Shown here: one piece after another, positions 49,595 through 60,926 of the stretch
Layout: every line of letters begins with the position of its first letter
How positions within the stretch are numbered: position 1 is the first letter of the stretch
Assembly (NCBI GenBank): GCA_026008535.1
Contig: BRKX01000004.1
Coordinates: forward strand, 11,247,501 to 11,311,500
Direction: 5' to 3'
Length of the DNA: 64,000 nucleotides
Source: Perilla frutescens
Taxonomy: Eukaryota > Streptophyta > Magnoliopsida > Lamiales > Lamiaceae
Program-made: the position numbers and the translations under genes
Notes under the pieces: model-generated
What the model was told of the DNA's origin: nothing
Database searches by the model: none
The model's input: the letters and a program-made list of their open reading frames with translations, nothing else

Positions 49595-49768
49595 AGTCAA
49601 TGTATGTGTTTGTTTAATAAAACATGATTAATGCTTAAATTTACAGTTCTTGATGCTTTTAATCTTGACCATTTGTACAATAGTCAATGTATGTGTTTGT
49701 TTAATAAAGCATGATTAATGCTTAGAATTTACAGTTGTTGATGCTTTTAATCTTGACCATGTATTAAA
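49595..49768 (+). repeat. Tandem duplication of 87 bp
   Basis: AGTCAATGTATGTGTTTGTT begins at 49595 and at 49682. Both copies continue through AAAGCATGATTAATGCTTA and GATGCTTTTAATCTTGACCA. Confidence 0.85.
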
Positions 49769-49844
49769 ATGCTACATGATAATGGGTTTCTAAAAGCTAT
49801 CATTTTTCTTGAATCTGAATGCTATGAATCTAATTATACTACAG

Positions 49845-49989
49845 TTCTTTTTTCCCGTGCTTGATCAAGACCACTACTACGTGATATGCTTTGACATCAG
49901 AAAGAGTGATGCGTTAGCGATAGACAATTCAGATGAGTGTGAGGGAATATATCTGAGGCCCAAGTATGGAGCAACGCCGTTTATACTGG
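49845..49989 (+). pseudogene. Exon-like fragment of an Ulp1/C48-type protease
   Basis: Flanked by ACAG and GT, the fragment reads PVLDQDHYYVICFDIRKS, then LAIDNS and KYGATPF. This matches the histidine strand (HWxxxxxD) and the Asp-containing IDS turn of plant Ulp1-like SUMO-protease domains often carried by MULE and CACTA elements. The catalytic Cys part that should follow is not found in this window, so it is a remnant or a gene split by unseen exons. Confidence 0.45.
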
Positions 49990-50423
49990 TATTTGTCAAA
50001 TTCTTTTTTGAATTTCTGTGTGGTCTGTGAAATCTAATAAATATGAGATTAGTGCTTTGTAAGCCTTAATGCAATGCTTCCTCTTAACCTATATGATACT
50101 GTTTTTTAAGTGAAATGTGACCTGAATTGTTGAATTATAAATAAATATTTTTATTGAATCGAATTATTCATGCTTGTTAAGCAATATATAAATGCTTATA
50201 CTTTTTAAATGCAATAATTTTCATTTATTGCAACAAAATGTGGTTTGTATTGTGTACAATGATTCACCCATTCGTATCATGATTTATTATTGTAGCACCG
50301 TACCGCAATGCTAATGACTGTGTATTTAAATGCTACATGATAATGGATTTGTATAGACTAGCATTGACTGAAATCTTAATGCTATAAATCACCTGATTAC
50401 ATGCTTTTTATGCTATTTTGCAG

Positions 50424-51284
50424 GTAGTTCTAAGGTGGCTGCTGTAGAATCTGATTTTGATGATGAAATGACATTGCACGAGCAAGTGATGAGATGGATG
50501 ACCACAACAACGAATTAAGGTCAAAAATAAAAAACGTCAGAAGAAGAGGTATTTGGGTTATTTGGCTTATGAGTAATAGTTATATATAAAATTTGACTTT
50601 GTAATGATCAACCATTCTTAATATGTAATGTTCTACTTTATTACAGTTGAAGCAAATGTGGAAGATGAAAATGCAGGTCCATCAAAAAAGAAGAAAAAAG
50701 GTGTATTTTTAATCGGATTATTATGTTTTATGTCATTCCTTACTATGTTAAATAATTAAAGTGTAGTATGTTAGATAAGTAAAATGTAATGTGTTCTTCA
50801 ATTAAATAATAAGGAAAACTGTTTTTAATTGTAGATCATTGTGTTAATTTCGTGCTTTTAACCTCTCAATTTGATGCTTTCTAATATATTTGTTATGATA
50901 ATTATATCTCTAACTTCCCTCCTGACATTATTAATAATGTGTAAATTAGAATTCACACTATTATATCATATTTCGATGTCTTGCATTACTTATGATTTTA
51001 CAATTAATGTGTAAACTGTTGCAGTATCAAAAGAAACAGTCCAAACAAATATTGAAGAGGATGACATAATAGACGAGGAGGATGACGAATTAGGTATGAG
51101 CGCGCATCCAAAACTTAGAAGTTGTGCGTGCTCTACATTGCTCTTTCATGCAATCAAAAAATTCACAAAGGGGCAACGTGATGCATTGATGGAGATTAAT
51201 GCGATACTAAATTTCATGAAGTTGTGGAACATGCTTTTCATTGTACTTGTTAGTGCTTGGTATAGTTTCGTTAGGTACTTTTGA
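50424..51284 (+). pseudogene. Exon-like acidic segments and DUF1985-like fragment
   Basis: Small open pieces lie between splice-like signals: 50424-50518 (ends in a stop), 50647-50700 (acidic then KKKKK) and 51025-51284. The last has IEEDDIIDEEDDEL, then KLRSCACSTLLFHAIKKF and KGQRDALMEI. That second half resembles the N-terminal module that precedes Ulp1 domains in plant transposon-linked proteins (pattern LRxxCSPxxL...QRxAVxEIGFG), but the GFG is lost. The order relative to the Ulp1 fragment upstream is reversed, so two broken genes or a rearrangement are likely. Confidence 0.35.
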
Positions 51285-51769
51285 TGTTTTATGTTAACAC
51301 TAGTTACTTAGGTAATGTTTTGCAATTTACAAAGTGAAATTTACTTAATACTTGAGAATTCACATTTTAATGCTTTGTATGAAAAGCGTATTGCTTATAA
51401 TTGTATTTTGAACACAGAGTGTTAACATAAAAACTAATTGAAAATAACAAAATTGAAAAATTCGATGAATAGTAAATTTAAATGCTTTGTATGACATAAA
51501 TTAATACTACGAGTTCGACAATTCAAATCTCGTGAAACATAAAGTTGATATGAACAAATAACATACAACTTTTTAAAGAAAGAAAAAAATTCACTATCGT
51601 ACAACTATTTTTTGGATACGGTCAGCTTTGGATACTATGACTTTTAGTTTTTTCAATGGAATCATATGAATAATATTCCGAACAATAGTTGTAAGATTAT
51701 TAAGTATCCCTTCTTTACACATATGTTATTGCATTACATTTTGTATTTATGATATTTGAGCTTATGAAT

Positions 51770-53404
51770 TGTTGTTGGTCCCGGGCGAGTCGATATCGGT
51801 TTAGAGAGGGGGTGAATAAACTGATTAAAACTTTTGCTTCAAATGCGGAATGACAGGGTCCTTTGACTCGCTTAATGAAACTTATCTATGCACAAACTTA
51901 TTGAACAGTTAAGACAATTTGAGTGCGGCTTGTGTGATATTGTGTGCAGTTCAAAGATATGCAATAATCAAAATGGTACAGGACACAAGAAATTTATAGA
52001 GGTTCGAAGTCTCAAACTTCTACGTCCTCTCTTCCTTCTGCAGAAGGGCAACTTCACTATATAACTCGAGTTTCTTTACAAATTATACAATAAAGGACAG
52101 TTGGCTGAACCTGGTAACTGCTCGCTACCTCAGTGGGTTGACAACTCACACTTGAAGTCCTTAACTACTCGCTAGGAAGATAGGTGCTATTGTCGTCTTT
52201 ACAAGGTTTTAGATCTCTTTCGATCTTCAATAGGTTAGTCTTGAACAAGGGTTATCAACTGATGTGCTCCTTCAATTGAGCTGAGTAGTTGATCGTTGTG
52301 TAGCTGAAACTGAGAAGACTGCCCTGGCTGGATTGTCAACAGCTGGCTGATTATCTTGACTCTGTGAATTTCTTTTTCTCAGTTGAACTCTCGCAGTTTC
52401 TATCAAACGCTGAACTTGAGCTTGAGTTGGAGGGAGGAAGAAAAGCTCTTGCTTGTATATGCGAAAGTTGTGTAGGTGAATGATTCTTCTTGGTTCTGCT
52501 TAAGAGTTATTTTTAAACTCTGATTCACTCGTCTTTTATAGAGGAGTGATTTTATGACCGTTGCGTTCCATTGTCCATTGATCGGTGGCTCTGTTGGCTC
52601 ATCAATGGAGGATGATCACTTGGAGCTTTTGGTTTGAAGTAGCCGTTACTCTACCAATCAATCTTCATTGGATATTTAATTCTAGGATCTTTGTTGAAGC
52701 ATTTATTCCAAGATTCGGCGGTTTGAGCAATAAACTCCAGGGTTCTCTGGCTTCAGTTTTCTTGGTAGCTTTGAGTTTCAGTTGATAGTTCTGGACTTGT
52801 CAGCTGGATTTGACTATTGCTCCAGTTGGCAGTTTTGAGCCCGTCAGCTGAGTTTGGCTATTGCTCCAGTTGGCAGTTTTGAGCTCATCAGCTGAGTTTG
52901 GCTATTGCTCCAGTTGGCTGATTTGAGCTCGTCAGCTGAGTTTGGCTATTGCTCCAGTTGGCTGATTTCTCTTAAGCTTTCATGTCAGCTTGACTAATCG
53001 CAAGCTGCCTGACTACAGTTCTGGCCTTCAGCTGATATGTCTTGTTTTACTCCAGTTTGGTCATCAGTTGGATACTTCCAGTCTTCCGTCTAAACTGATC
53101 TCTTATCAGTTCCCTTAGTTGACTCTTTTCTCCCTTAGCTTAGCTGACTTACTTGTCAGTTTGTTTCGACTGATTCAACTTCTTGACTTCTCAGTTCAGT
53201 TGACTTCTGACTGAATGACGTATCCTTCAGCTTGTAGACCATACTCTTGAATTGTTGACTTTGACTTTGCTTGATTTCCTTTTTGATGATGCCCTGGATT
53301 AATCAGCTTTGATCTGCAACTTGAATTTTAGTCAATTTTTCATAAATAATTTTGACATCTCATCAAAACCTAATCCAGGGGTTCCTTGATAGGTTTTCCT
53401 AACA
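51770..53404 (-). repeat. 3' LTR of the Sirevirus-like element
   Basis: On the minus strand it begins TGTTAGGAAAACCTATCAAG, preceded by the polypurine AAAAAGGGGGAAAAT, and ends CGGGACCAACAACA. A TATA box CTATAAAAG lies at 52533-52541 on the minus strand. The 5' partner is outside the window, so the low border is set by the TG...CA rule. Confidence 0.85.
52800..52990. repeat. 44-bp minisatellite in the LTR
   Basis: CTATTGCTCCAGTTGGC starts at 52814, 52858, 52902 and 52946, exactly 44 bp apart, each followed by a GTCAGCTGAGTTTGG-type stretch. Confidence 0.9.
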
Positions 53405-54083
53405 ATTTTCCCCTTTTTGATGATGTCAAAACTTTGTTGATGATGATGGAAAAAGCTGCAAATGTAGCAAGTTTGCTTAAGCAGTTTCAGAGCAAATTCA
53501 GAGCAAGTTTGAGAGAAAATTTGATTTATGATTTTCATTCAAGTATCAGAGCATTTGCCATTAGCATTTGTTATTCATGCTGTTATTCAGGTATTAAAGC
53601 ATTTAAGATATACATGAAATTCAAGTATTAGAGCAATTAGACTTCAAGTTTCAGAGCATTTTCTCATTCTTTCACTTTGGGCATGCTTTCATTCCAGTAT
53701 TAGAGCATTTTTCATTCAAGCATCAGAGTATTCAACCATTTTTCATTCAAGTATCAGAGCATTATCAGAGCATTTAACTTAATCATACTTGAAGTAACAT
53801 AGCATGAGCATTATAAGCATGGTCGAAATGTATATTATATATATTCACTTTAAAGCATATTATATTTTCAAGAGTAGTTAAAACTACTAATCTACTCCCT
53901 GAAAATTACTTCTTTGCTCCTTTTCTTTCTGCTTGATTCTCCCTTTTATTGAGCTCTTTGCATCCTCCATGCTTCCCCCTGAAGCTGATCTTCCCCCTCA
54001 TGATGAATTTCTCTTTGAGCATCCATCATTTATCTGTTCTTCTTCCCCCTTTTTGGCATCATCCAAAAGGTGGAATGGGTCGC
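53405..54083 (-). other. Repetitive polypurine region before the 3' LTR
   Basis: Several tracts read AAAGGGGGAA on the minus strand (53405-53420, about 53978-53998, 54040-54055), next to GATGATGCCAAA-like sequence. Between them, 53530-53790 carries at least seven drifting copies of TTCAAGTATCAGAGCATTT. Multiple polypurine tracts in this position are a described Sirevirus trait. Confidence 0.7.
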
Positions 54084-55505
54084 TGTTGGGGTTTTTTCGA
54101 ATTGAACCACCGCAGGATCTAATTGGATGTTCATTGATCCTAATGTCATGTAGATCATAAATTCATGCATCTCATATGTTTTAATTAACCGAGTTTAATT
54201 AACATGCAAATCCGGTTTAAACGATTCTACTAAAGCGGAAACATAGAATCGAAAAACGACTTACAAATCAAACGACGGGTGGAGGACAAGATTAAAGGTC
54301 TAATCTTGTTGTTGTGTATGATGATGATTGGCGCCCACTGTGATATTCCACTCCTTGATCTTCTGTTGTATTCCCAGACTGAATCTAGTTTCAGGGTGGG
54401 CTGAAATCTACTAGATCGGTATGGAATCTGTGGAGATAAAGAGAACACAAGAGGAGCTGATCTATTACTTTAAAATTTCATCCCCCACCTCCTTATTTAT
54501 AAGGGGGTGGATGAAATTTCAGTGTCCCAACCCTACTGGGTTTGGGCCTCTATTCCCTTTTCTATCTCCAGTCCATTAAAGTCATATTGGGCTACAACAG
54601 GGATCTAGAAGAATATTAAATTGGCCTGCTAATTTATTTAATTTCCAATATCCAATAAACCTAGGATATTATTAAATAAATTAAGTATTATTTTTATTCC
54701 ACTAAAGAAATAATACTGACCTACCAATTTAATATATATTTCTGAATATGCTTTCTCCTTTAGTCCAGCCATTCCCCGTGTTTAAGATATAATGCCCATT
54801 AATTAATTATGTAAGCTTCTGACAGCTATAATTAATTAATATCTTATCCTTGAGTAGTACCACACAAGCTTTACTCATGCACGGAATAAATTCCACCTGC
54901 AGGGTTTCAGCATGAACTTGCATTTCCTCAAGGGGACACCATCAAACTGGCGCACCAGGACACGGTGTCCCTACATATTGCACGACCCATCATAAGTGTA
55001 AATTTCGCAACCCAAGATATCGAGATTATTGATCCTTATGAAAGAATCTCACCCTTTGATAAATCAAAGCTGCAAACACTACACGTATATGTCCGCCAAC
55101 ACATAGGGGTTAAGAACCCGAACTCTGTGGATTCTTATTCTCTCATTTAAGGTCAGAATAGAGAATAGAATCCTAAGTAGATCCTCCTCAATACACTTGA
55201 CCATGTATTAGAATAATCAGTTAGTCAAGACAAACTAACTATCAGATTATTCTACGGTGTACCGATAGCAGGTTCAGTGCCATCTAGACCGTGAGCCTTT
55301 TAATACATTACAAGAAACTGATGATATGATCTAACCATGTGTTTACCCACACCATATCATCTACAATGTAAGTATAGTGAACATGCATGTAAATATAACA
55401 ATTTAAATGCAAACAGTGACTGCAATTGTATTCATTCTATATCATCATAAAACCATTATCAATAAAGTATACAAAAGACAAGTCTTCTAGTATACAAAAC
55501 CAACA
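54084..55505. mobile_element. Solo LTR inserted in the Sirevirus-like element
   Basis: It starts TGTTGGGGTTTTTTCG and ends ACAAAACCAACA, flanked on both sides by GTCGC (54079-54083, 55506-55510). There is a TATTTATAAG TATA-like core at about 54490 and no internal region. The intact duplication shows insertion of a whole element followed by LTR-LTR recombination. It looks copia-like, but the superfamily is not certain. Frames within it are not called. Confidence 0.92.
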
Positions 55506-57212
55506 GTCGCATGATGGTAGTGACAAGTTGGGCAGAAAGGTGAACGCAGTTGCCATATTGTCATCATGAATTGAGGGAACTGAAGGAATTTGCATGGGTG
55601 AGGAGAGCCATGCATAGGCTTTTTCAGTTGTCATGAACTGACCTTGAGCAGAGGAGAGAGAGACTGCTTGCTCTCTGAAGTTCATCGAGGCCAAGTTGTT
55701 GAAGATCTCATCAGTTTAAGGGATGGGTGGATCATCAACGAAGGGTGTGCATGAGGAGTTTGCCGGTTCGTTGTCGGGGAGAGGAGCATCAGCTGGTATG
55801 CTCAGCTGGATTCACTTAATCATTAAATCCATTATCTCTGAAAGCGTTAGTGGCGAGGAGAGTGGATGATTCATCCAGTTTCTACTCCATGTTTCTTCGT
55901 TGATCCAGAAGGTGGAGCCACGGGTGTGGATGAGGTGGAACATTGTTGACTCATCTAGTTGAAATTGCCATATGTGGTACTGCAGGTACCGCCGCAGTTG
56001 GTCGAACAGAGAGGAGTCTGTGTCTTCAACGAGACCGAAACAGCTTCTCAGCTGATGATCTAGAACTGCTTCAAACTCAACCTCAATGGAGTCACGTTGG
56101 ACTAATGGTAGAGGTTGGGAGCTGGCTGATATTGTAGGACGATCACTCAGCCTTGAAAGATGTTCATTCTCAATCATCAGCTCTCTTTTGTCAGAGGAGC
56201 TGACGGGTGCCTCCAAAGGTGCCTTTCCATGACCTGAGTTGGAAGGCCCTTGTCGATGTAAATGTTTCGGGATCGGATGGCAGTAGATAGTGGGGAGCAT
56301 GTCCCTTCTTTTGAGTTGTTCACCAGTAGGGATGACCTCATCAAACTGGCTTTGAATGATATGGCTTAAGCGACTCATAAACCTGACTTTTTCGCAAAAT
56401 GAGCCAGTTGATGTGTCATATGCCACTCGTTCTACATTAGCTCGCAGTTGAGCAAGGATGAAGGAGGCCTAGTCAGCTTTACATCCGTAATATAGAGCAG
56501 CTGTGAGATGGGCTTTGATGTCCGAGAATTGGACTGTCTCAAAGTTGCCATGTAGAATATGGCCGGTGATGTCTAAGAGTTGGAGGATATTATTGGGCAT
56601 ACTCTCCTTTAGCCCGTGGGAACAGTCATGGTGGCGGATGTGAGGAAGCTTCCAAGAATCCCATAATGCGTATTTGCAGGGCAATTTCAGGGTCATGACA
56701 TCTGGACCGTCGCCTGGAAGATGAAGGGTAGACATCATCGTCCCTTTCGTCACTGTGATTGTCTGGCTCCGGACGGAAGAAATGATGTTGTCACCAGAGA
56801 TTGTTGCGTTGTAGTAGAATTCTACAACATGGGAAGGTAAGTGCTTGAGCAGCACGATCGTAAAAAATGGCAGCAGGCCAGTTGCCTCCAATGGCCTATA
56901 GATGCTTTGAAATGTGTCTGCGCCGAGACGTGCGTTAAAATATTCTAGACTTAGAGTCTTATATTTCTTCAGCTTCTCAATAAGTAGATTTGCATCGACA
57001 GTCTGAAATGGGGGCTTCATATCTACAAAAAGATGCTGTGTTAGTTTAGAGAGCAAGTGTTTTTGAGGAGAGAGAAGACTTAGCAGATGATCAAAGTAAG
57101 AGAGAGAAAGGATTTGCAGATGATCGAAGCCTTCATCTCTGTGCACATATTTATTTAGCTTTGCATGCAGGAATCGAGGGCACTCGATTGCTTTTCTTAG
57201 CTGATCAGCCAT
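55506..57212 (-). pseudogene. Third accessory ORF of the Sirevirus-like element, broken
   Basis: The frame starts MADQLRKAIECPRFLHAKLN. Around residue 125 it has LPSHVVEFYYNATISGD, then SQTITVTKGTMMSTLHLPGD. This is the VxEFYxN...(T)IT...LP core of the putative plant transposon protein domain family found in plant retroelements. It continues through HDCSHGL, ITGHILHGNF and a Ser/Pro-rich tail. The same frame is interrupted by TAG (56469-56471), TGA (55812-55814) and a TAA near 55718. It remains readable up to the solo LTR insertion at 55506 and resumes on its far side at 54083. The core resembles the two ORFs upstream, so the three are probably paralogues. No transmembrane helix of envelope type is evident. 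Confidence 0.6.
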
Positions 57213-57557
57213 CCGATTTGATGGAGGATTAGCTGAATTAATGATGCTTACATCTCAGCCGTTTGATGAAGAAGTAACTTTATAATCTTGTGGCTAAGAA
57301 GTAGTTACTCTGAAAATGGGGTAGTTGCCATAAATAGCAAAATATTTTCTGCAGATCTTGCTATTTATGTCTCAGTAAAAAATATTTTCTTTTTCAATTT
57401 TGAAGAGTTGATTTAATATCAACGCAGAGATATTAATTGCAGCATTGTGAGATAGAACCCTATTTCTAAATTGTAACTGTTGAGTATAATATAAGAAATT
57501 TCATAAACGCAACAGTAAGAATATAATTATGATAATCTTTGAAGAATTAAAGAAAAC

Positions 57558-57848
57558 TTATCCATATTCAGTTGGGATACAGTCCAACTGATTGACTGCT
57601 TCGGTGGTTGAATAATCAGTTGAGTTTCGCTTCCCAGTTGTCGCTGAAGAACTGGCTAAGGTTGAAGCTGTAATTGAACTGAATTGATCAGTTGGCTTGA
57701 TCAGTTGCTTGGCTCTCAGTAGACAGTTTCCACTTCTTGAAGGGCCTAGCTGGACTAGCTGCACTGCTTCCTTGGGATGCAGTTGTGATCTTTGGCAGTT
57801 CAAGCCTTGCAGTCCTCTGGGCTTGGTGAAGGTGAAGCTGGATGGCAA
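57558..57848 (-). other. Low-complexity open segment between accessory ORFs 2 and 3
   Basis: Two frames stay open here, one Gln-rich and one Ser/Thr-rich, with no domain. It may be the spacer or a former C-terminal tail of ORF 2. The minus strand is dense in CAACTGA and CAGCTG words. I do not call a gene. Confidence 0.3.
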
Positions 57849-57909
57849 CTGACGAGTTTTTCATCCTTTGACTAAGGGATTTTGAAGTTCCCTTTGGTGA
57901 TGATCGAAA

Positions 57910-59210
57910 CTAATCATTCTTCATAGGCAATTGCAAGCCTTTTGAGCTGGATATTAGCAGTGGAGTGACATAGCTCTTGGATAGGAGGCTTGGTGATGTG
58001 GCAGTGTCTTCATCATTACTATCGCTCTCGTCAGCACGCCTTGGATTCTTCTGGGTAGCCACAGCTTTAGTATGTGATATATGTGGTTCTATCCTTTCGA
58101 CGACCGGTGGAGTTGTTTGAACAACTCTTGGTCACGTTGTGCAACAAAGGTAAAATGATTGAGAAGGAGATTGGTCACTTTCTTTTGTGCACCTTTGATT
58201 GCATATTCACCACTATAAAAAGTGCGAATATTCTTTTCAGTCAACTGGAGAGGGGGGCATGTACTTCTAAAGTAGTCCGCCCCGTAGTTTGGATGAGGGA
58301 TTCCAATGAATGGAATAAGCTCATCTGGATCAGAGCAAACTTGGAAATCAACTGGTGATCCGTTCTTTGATTTTGGAGACTGAACGGCGTTGGCAGTTGA
58401 GTTTCTCGATGAATGGTTGCCTGTCTTGGCTTTGGCTTTTCTCTTTTTCTTTAGTGACTGAAGATGAGCAGTTCCTTTCTTTGGAATCCAGTCAGAGATA
58501 AGAACTGGTAGTGACTCATCATTTGGAAGCTTCAGCAGGTCTTCAAGCATTTTACTCATTCTTAGAACAAGTCCAACCTTGGACTCAAATTTACCAGAGT
58601 TCTTTAAGTCAGAGGCCTTGATGACTTGATGCTTGAATTGTTGGAAGACAAATTCTGCCCAATTCGTTTGTCGCCCTTCAGCAAGGTGAATCATAACCTT
58701 GTATCTCTCTTGGGTGAGGTTACTCAGGCTTCCAATGGCCCCGAACATCATCTTGTTCGTTATGTCAAGTAGAACTCCATACTCGAGCTTCATGTCAGTT
58801 TTAGCAGTTGTAAAACTGAATTGCTTGTCGCAGGTTGAAGCTTTCCATTTTCTCCAGTACAATTCTGCAGATTCCTTTAGATCTTGAACGGATGAACCTT
58901 CCTGTGGGAGTTGGAATACTTCTGCAATTGTTCTTTCAGTGATTTGAAGTGGTCGTCCTTGAATCACTGATGACACCGTCTTTCCATCTGCAGATAATTT
59001 TACTTGAAGTAAAAATTCACTCACCAACTTTTGTCTAAAGAACTTTGGTGGTGTTTCCAGGTAGTAAAGAATTTTTATCTTATGAAGCTTTGACAGAAGG
59101 ATTGGGTTGTTTGATTCATTTAGAATCAATTGAAATTTCTTCCTATCAAGAAATTTATCTCTCATAAGCTGTTCCTTAAAGAAATTTGAAGATCTGGATA
59201 ATTCGACCAT
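57910..59210 (-). pseudogene. Second accessory ORF of the Sirevirus-like element, one late frameshift
   Basis: The frame from MVELSRSSNFFKEQLMRDKF is open for 373 codons to 58089. The core lies at about residues 62-105: KLVSEFLLQVKLSADGK, then GRPLQITERTIAEVFQLPQE. It has the same pattern as the neighbouring ORFs. Downstream come DITNKMMFGAIGSL and RQTNWAEFVFQQFKHQV, then a basic stretch KKKRKAKAK that could be a nuclear signal, then a second module (PHPNYGADYFRS). Just before 58089 a one-base shift would carry it into a frame that stays open to a stop at 57910-57912. It is therefore nearly intact, unlike pol. Function unknown; family membership is by pattern. Confidence 0.6.
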
Positions 59211-59729
59211 CTTTGGGGTTGGCTGAGATTTTGGGAATTTAAGATCTTTTGAGAGAGAGTTTTAGAGATTGTAGAAGGAGGAGGCTTTTTGAGAGGTTTG
59301 AAAGAGAGGGGTTGTTTATGAGTGTTTGGACAAGCTTATAGATCTGATGGTTGGAATGGTACTAGCCTCTGGTCTCTTTTGGTCATTGGCAATTAATGAA
59401 TTTCACACGTGTCATTGTTTTGCAACGGTCAAAATTTCAAAATAAATGTGAGGCTTAACATTTATTTGAAAAAAAAACTTTTATAAATATATCAAATGAT
59501 ATAATTACAAACTGATTAACAAGAAGTACACTTAGGGCTTTTCTAATCAGGTTTAACTTGATCAGCCACTTAGTCCTTCTTGTGATCAGTTTTCCTTCTC
59601 TCAGTCTTTCTGGAGCTGTCTGGCATGTCCTCATTGGAGGAGACTTCCTCTGAGCTTTCTTCTTCCAGTGTGTGCTTCCAGTTGTAGGATCGATTTAGAG
59701 AGCAACTTTACCTGGACTTTCATGTCCTC

Positions 59730-60926
59730 TTAGTCCTTCTTGCTTGATTGCTGCTTCTTTGTTTGTTTGATATATCGTCGAGTCTTTTCTGCATTTGGCT
59801 GATGCACTCCAGTCTCTTGATCTGCATCCAGCTGATGCTCTATACTTTGATAATTAGCAGCTGGTTTCTCAACTGTCTCAGATTGAGTTGGTGAAGCTGC
59901 TTTCTGCTCAGTTTGACCCTTTCTAGAGTCCTTTTTATCATTATCTCCTCCAGCTGATGACTTGTATCCCTGAATCATGCGAAGGATATCTTCTGAGTTG
60001 GAGTTTGATTGAACCTCTGACTCCACCATTGTAGCTTTTCCTTTACCCCTTGTTATTGGAGTAGATGGGATTAGCTTCTGCCTCAATTTTGGTCGTGATT
60101 CCCTGATCGTTAGTGGAGGTAGTGCAGTTATATTTATTCTGGGGATAAAGTCATCAGGATCAATCTGTTGAGGATGAGTCTCCTTAATCATCTCATCAGG
60201 AAGAAGGCACTCCAGGATGGAGCTTACTCTATTGAGAAAGTTCATCTTTTGTGGAAAGCGCCCTGAGCTTTTGGTTCCAGTTTCCACATTTTCTACAAGC
60301 TTCTTTAACTGTCGAAAGAAGTATAGAGACCAGTTGACTTTCTTTTCTTCCCAAATTACATTGCAGATTCTGTACTTTATTTCTGACATGCTGGATTGAT
60401 CTTCACATGATGCTATCATCATTCTTGCAACCACTGCTGCTAGTACTTGAAATTCTTTTCCAAAGTTGAACACAGAATGGTTGATGTGATATCTTCCCTC
60501 AAAGTGAATCGTTGCCCATCTATCGTAGAAGTCTTTAGCATCAACTTCTATTTCTTCAACATTATCTCTTTCATCTAGGAGATCAAATACCCTTTTTAAC
60601 ACTGATGGGGTGATTGTGATTTCTTGCTCTCGAACTTCTATTTTAAATTCTAGAGGGTTTTCTGTGCTCGTTGAGTTGAGGAAAAGCTCGGCAACTACCT
60701 CTGGATATATCTGAGCAGGTATACCCTCAATAAATGTCTTCAACCCAGAATTTTCAATTGACTTAATGATTCCTTCACAATAGCTGGGAATATTGAAGAA
60801 TTTCCTGAAGTTGTCTCTGCTGAGTATCTTGTCATGATACAGATCTTTGCAGAAGACTGTGGAGTCTTCCATAGTGACTTTGAAATTGAACTTCTTTCGA
60901 TGAGGATTGGTTAAGAATAGAGTCAT
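59730..60926 (-). CDS. First accessory ORF of the Sirevirus-like element, intact 398 aa
   Basis: The frame is intact from MTLFLTNPHRKKFNF to a Lys/Gln-rich end (KQTKKQQSSKKD). Residues about 70-115 carry the shared core, EVVAELFLNSTSTEN then REQEITITPSVLKRVFDLLD, followed by a Trp-containing DFYDRWATIHFEGR. Next is a helical stretch with AAVVARMMIAS and KVNWSLYFFRQLKKLVENV that parallels MIHLAEG...NWAEFVFQQFKHQV of the second ORF. The C-terminal third is low-complexity and charged. No signal peptide, transmembrane segment or enzyme motif is seen. It belongs with the putative plant transposon protein type by pattern. It is the only complete frame of the element in this window. Confidence 0.6.
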   Translation of the reverse strand: MTLFLTNPHRKKFNFKVTMEDSTVFCKDLYHDKILSRDNFRKFFNIPSYCEGIIKSIENSGLKTFIEGIPAQIYPEVVAELFLNSTSTENPLEFKIEVREQEITITPSVLKRVFDLLDERDNVEEIEVDAKDFYDRWATIHFEGRYHINHSVFNFGKEFQVLAAVVARMMIASCEDQSSMSEIKYRICNVIWEEKKVNWSLYFFRQLKKLVENVETGTKSSGRFPQKMNFLNRVSSILECLLPDEMIKETHPQQIDPDDFIPRINITALPPLTIRESRPKLRQKLIPSTPITRGKGKATMVESEVQSNSNSEDILRMIQGYKSSAGGDNDKKDSRKGQTEQKAASPTQSETVEKPAANYQSIEHQLDADQETGVHQPNAEKTRRYIKQTKKQQSSKKD

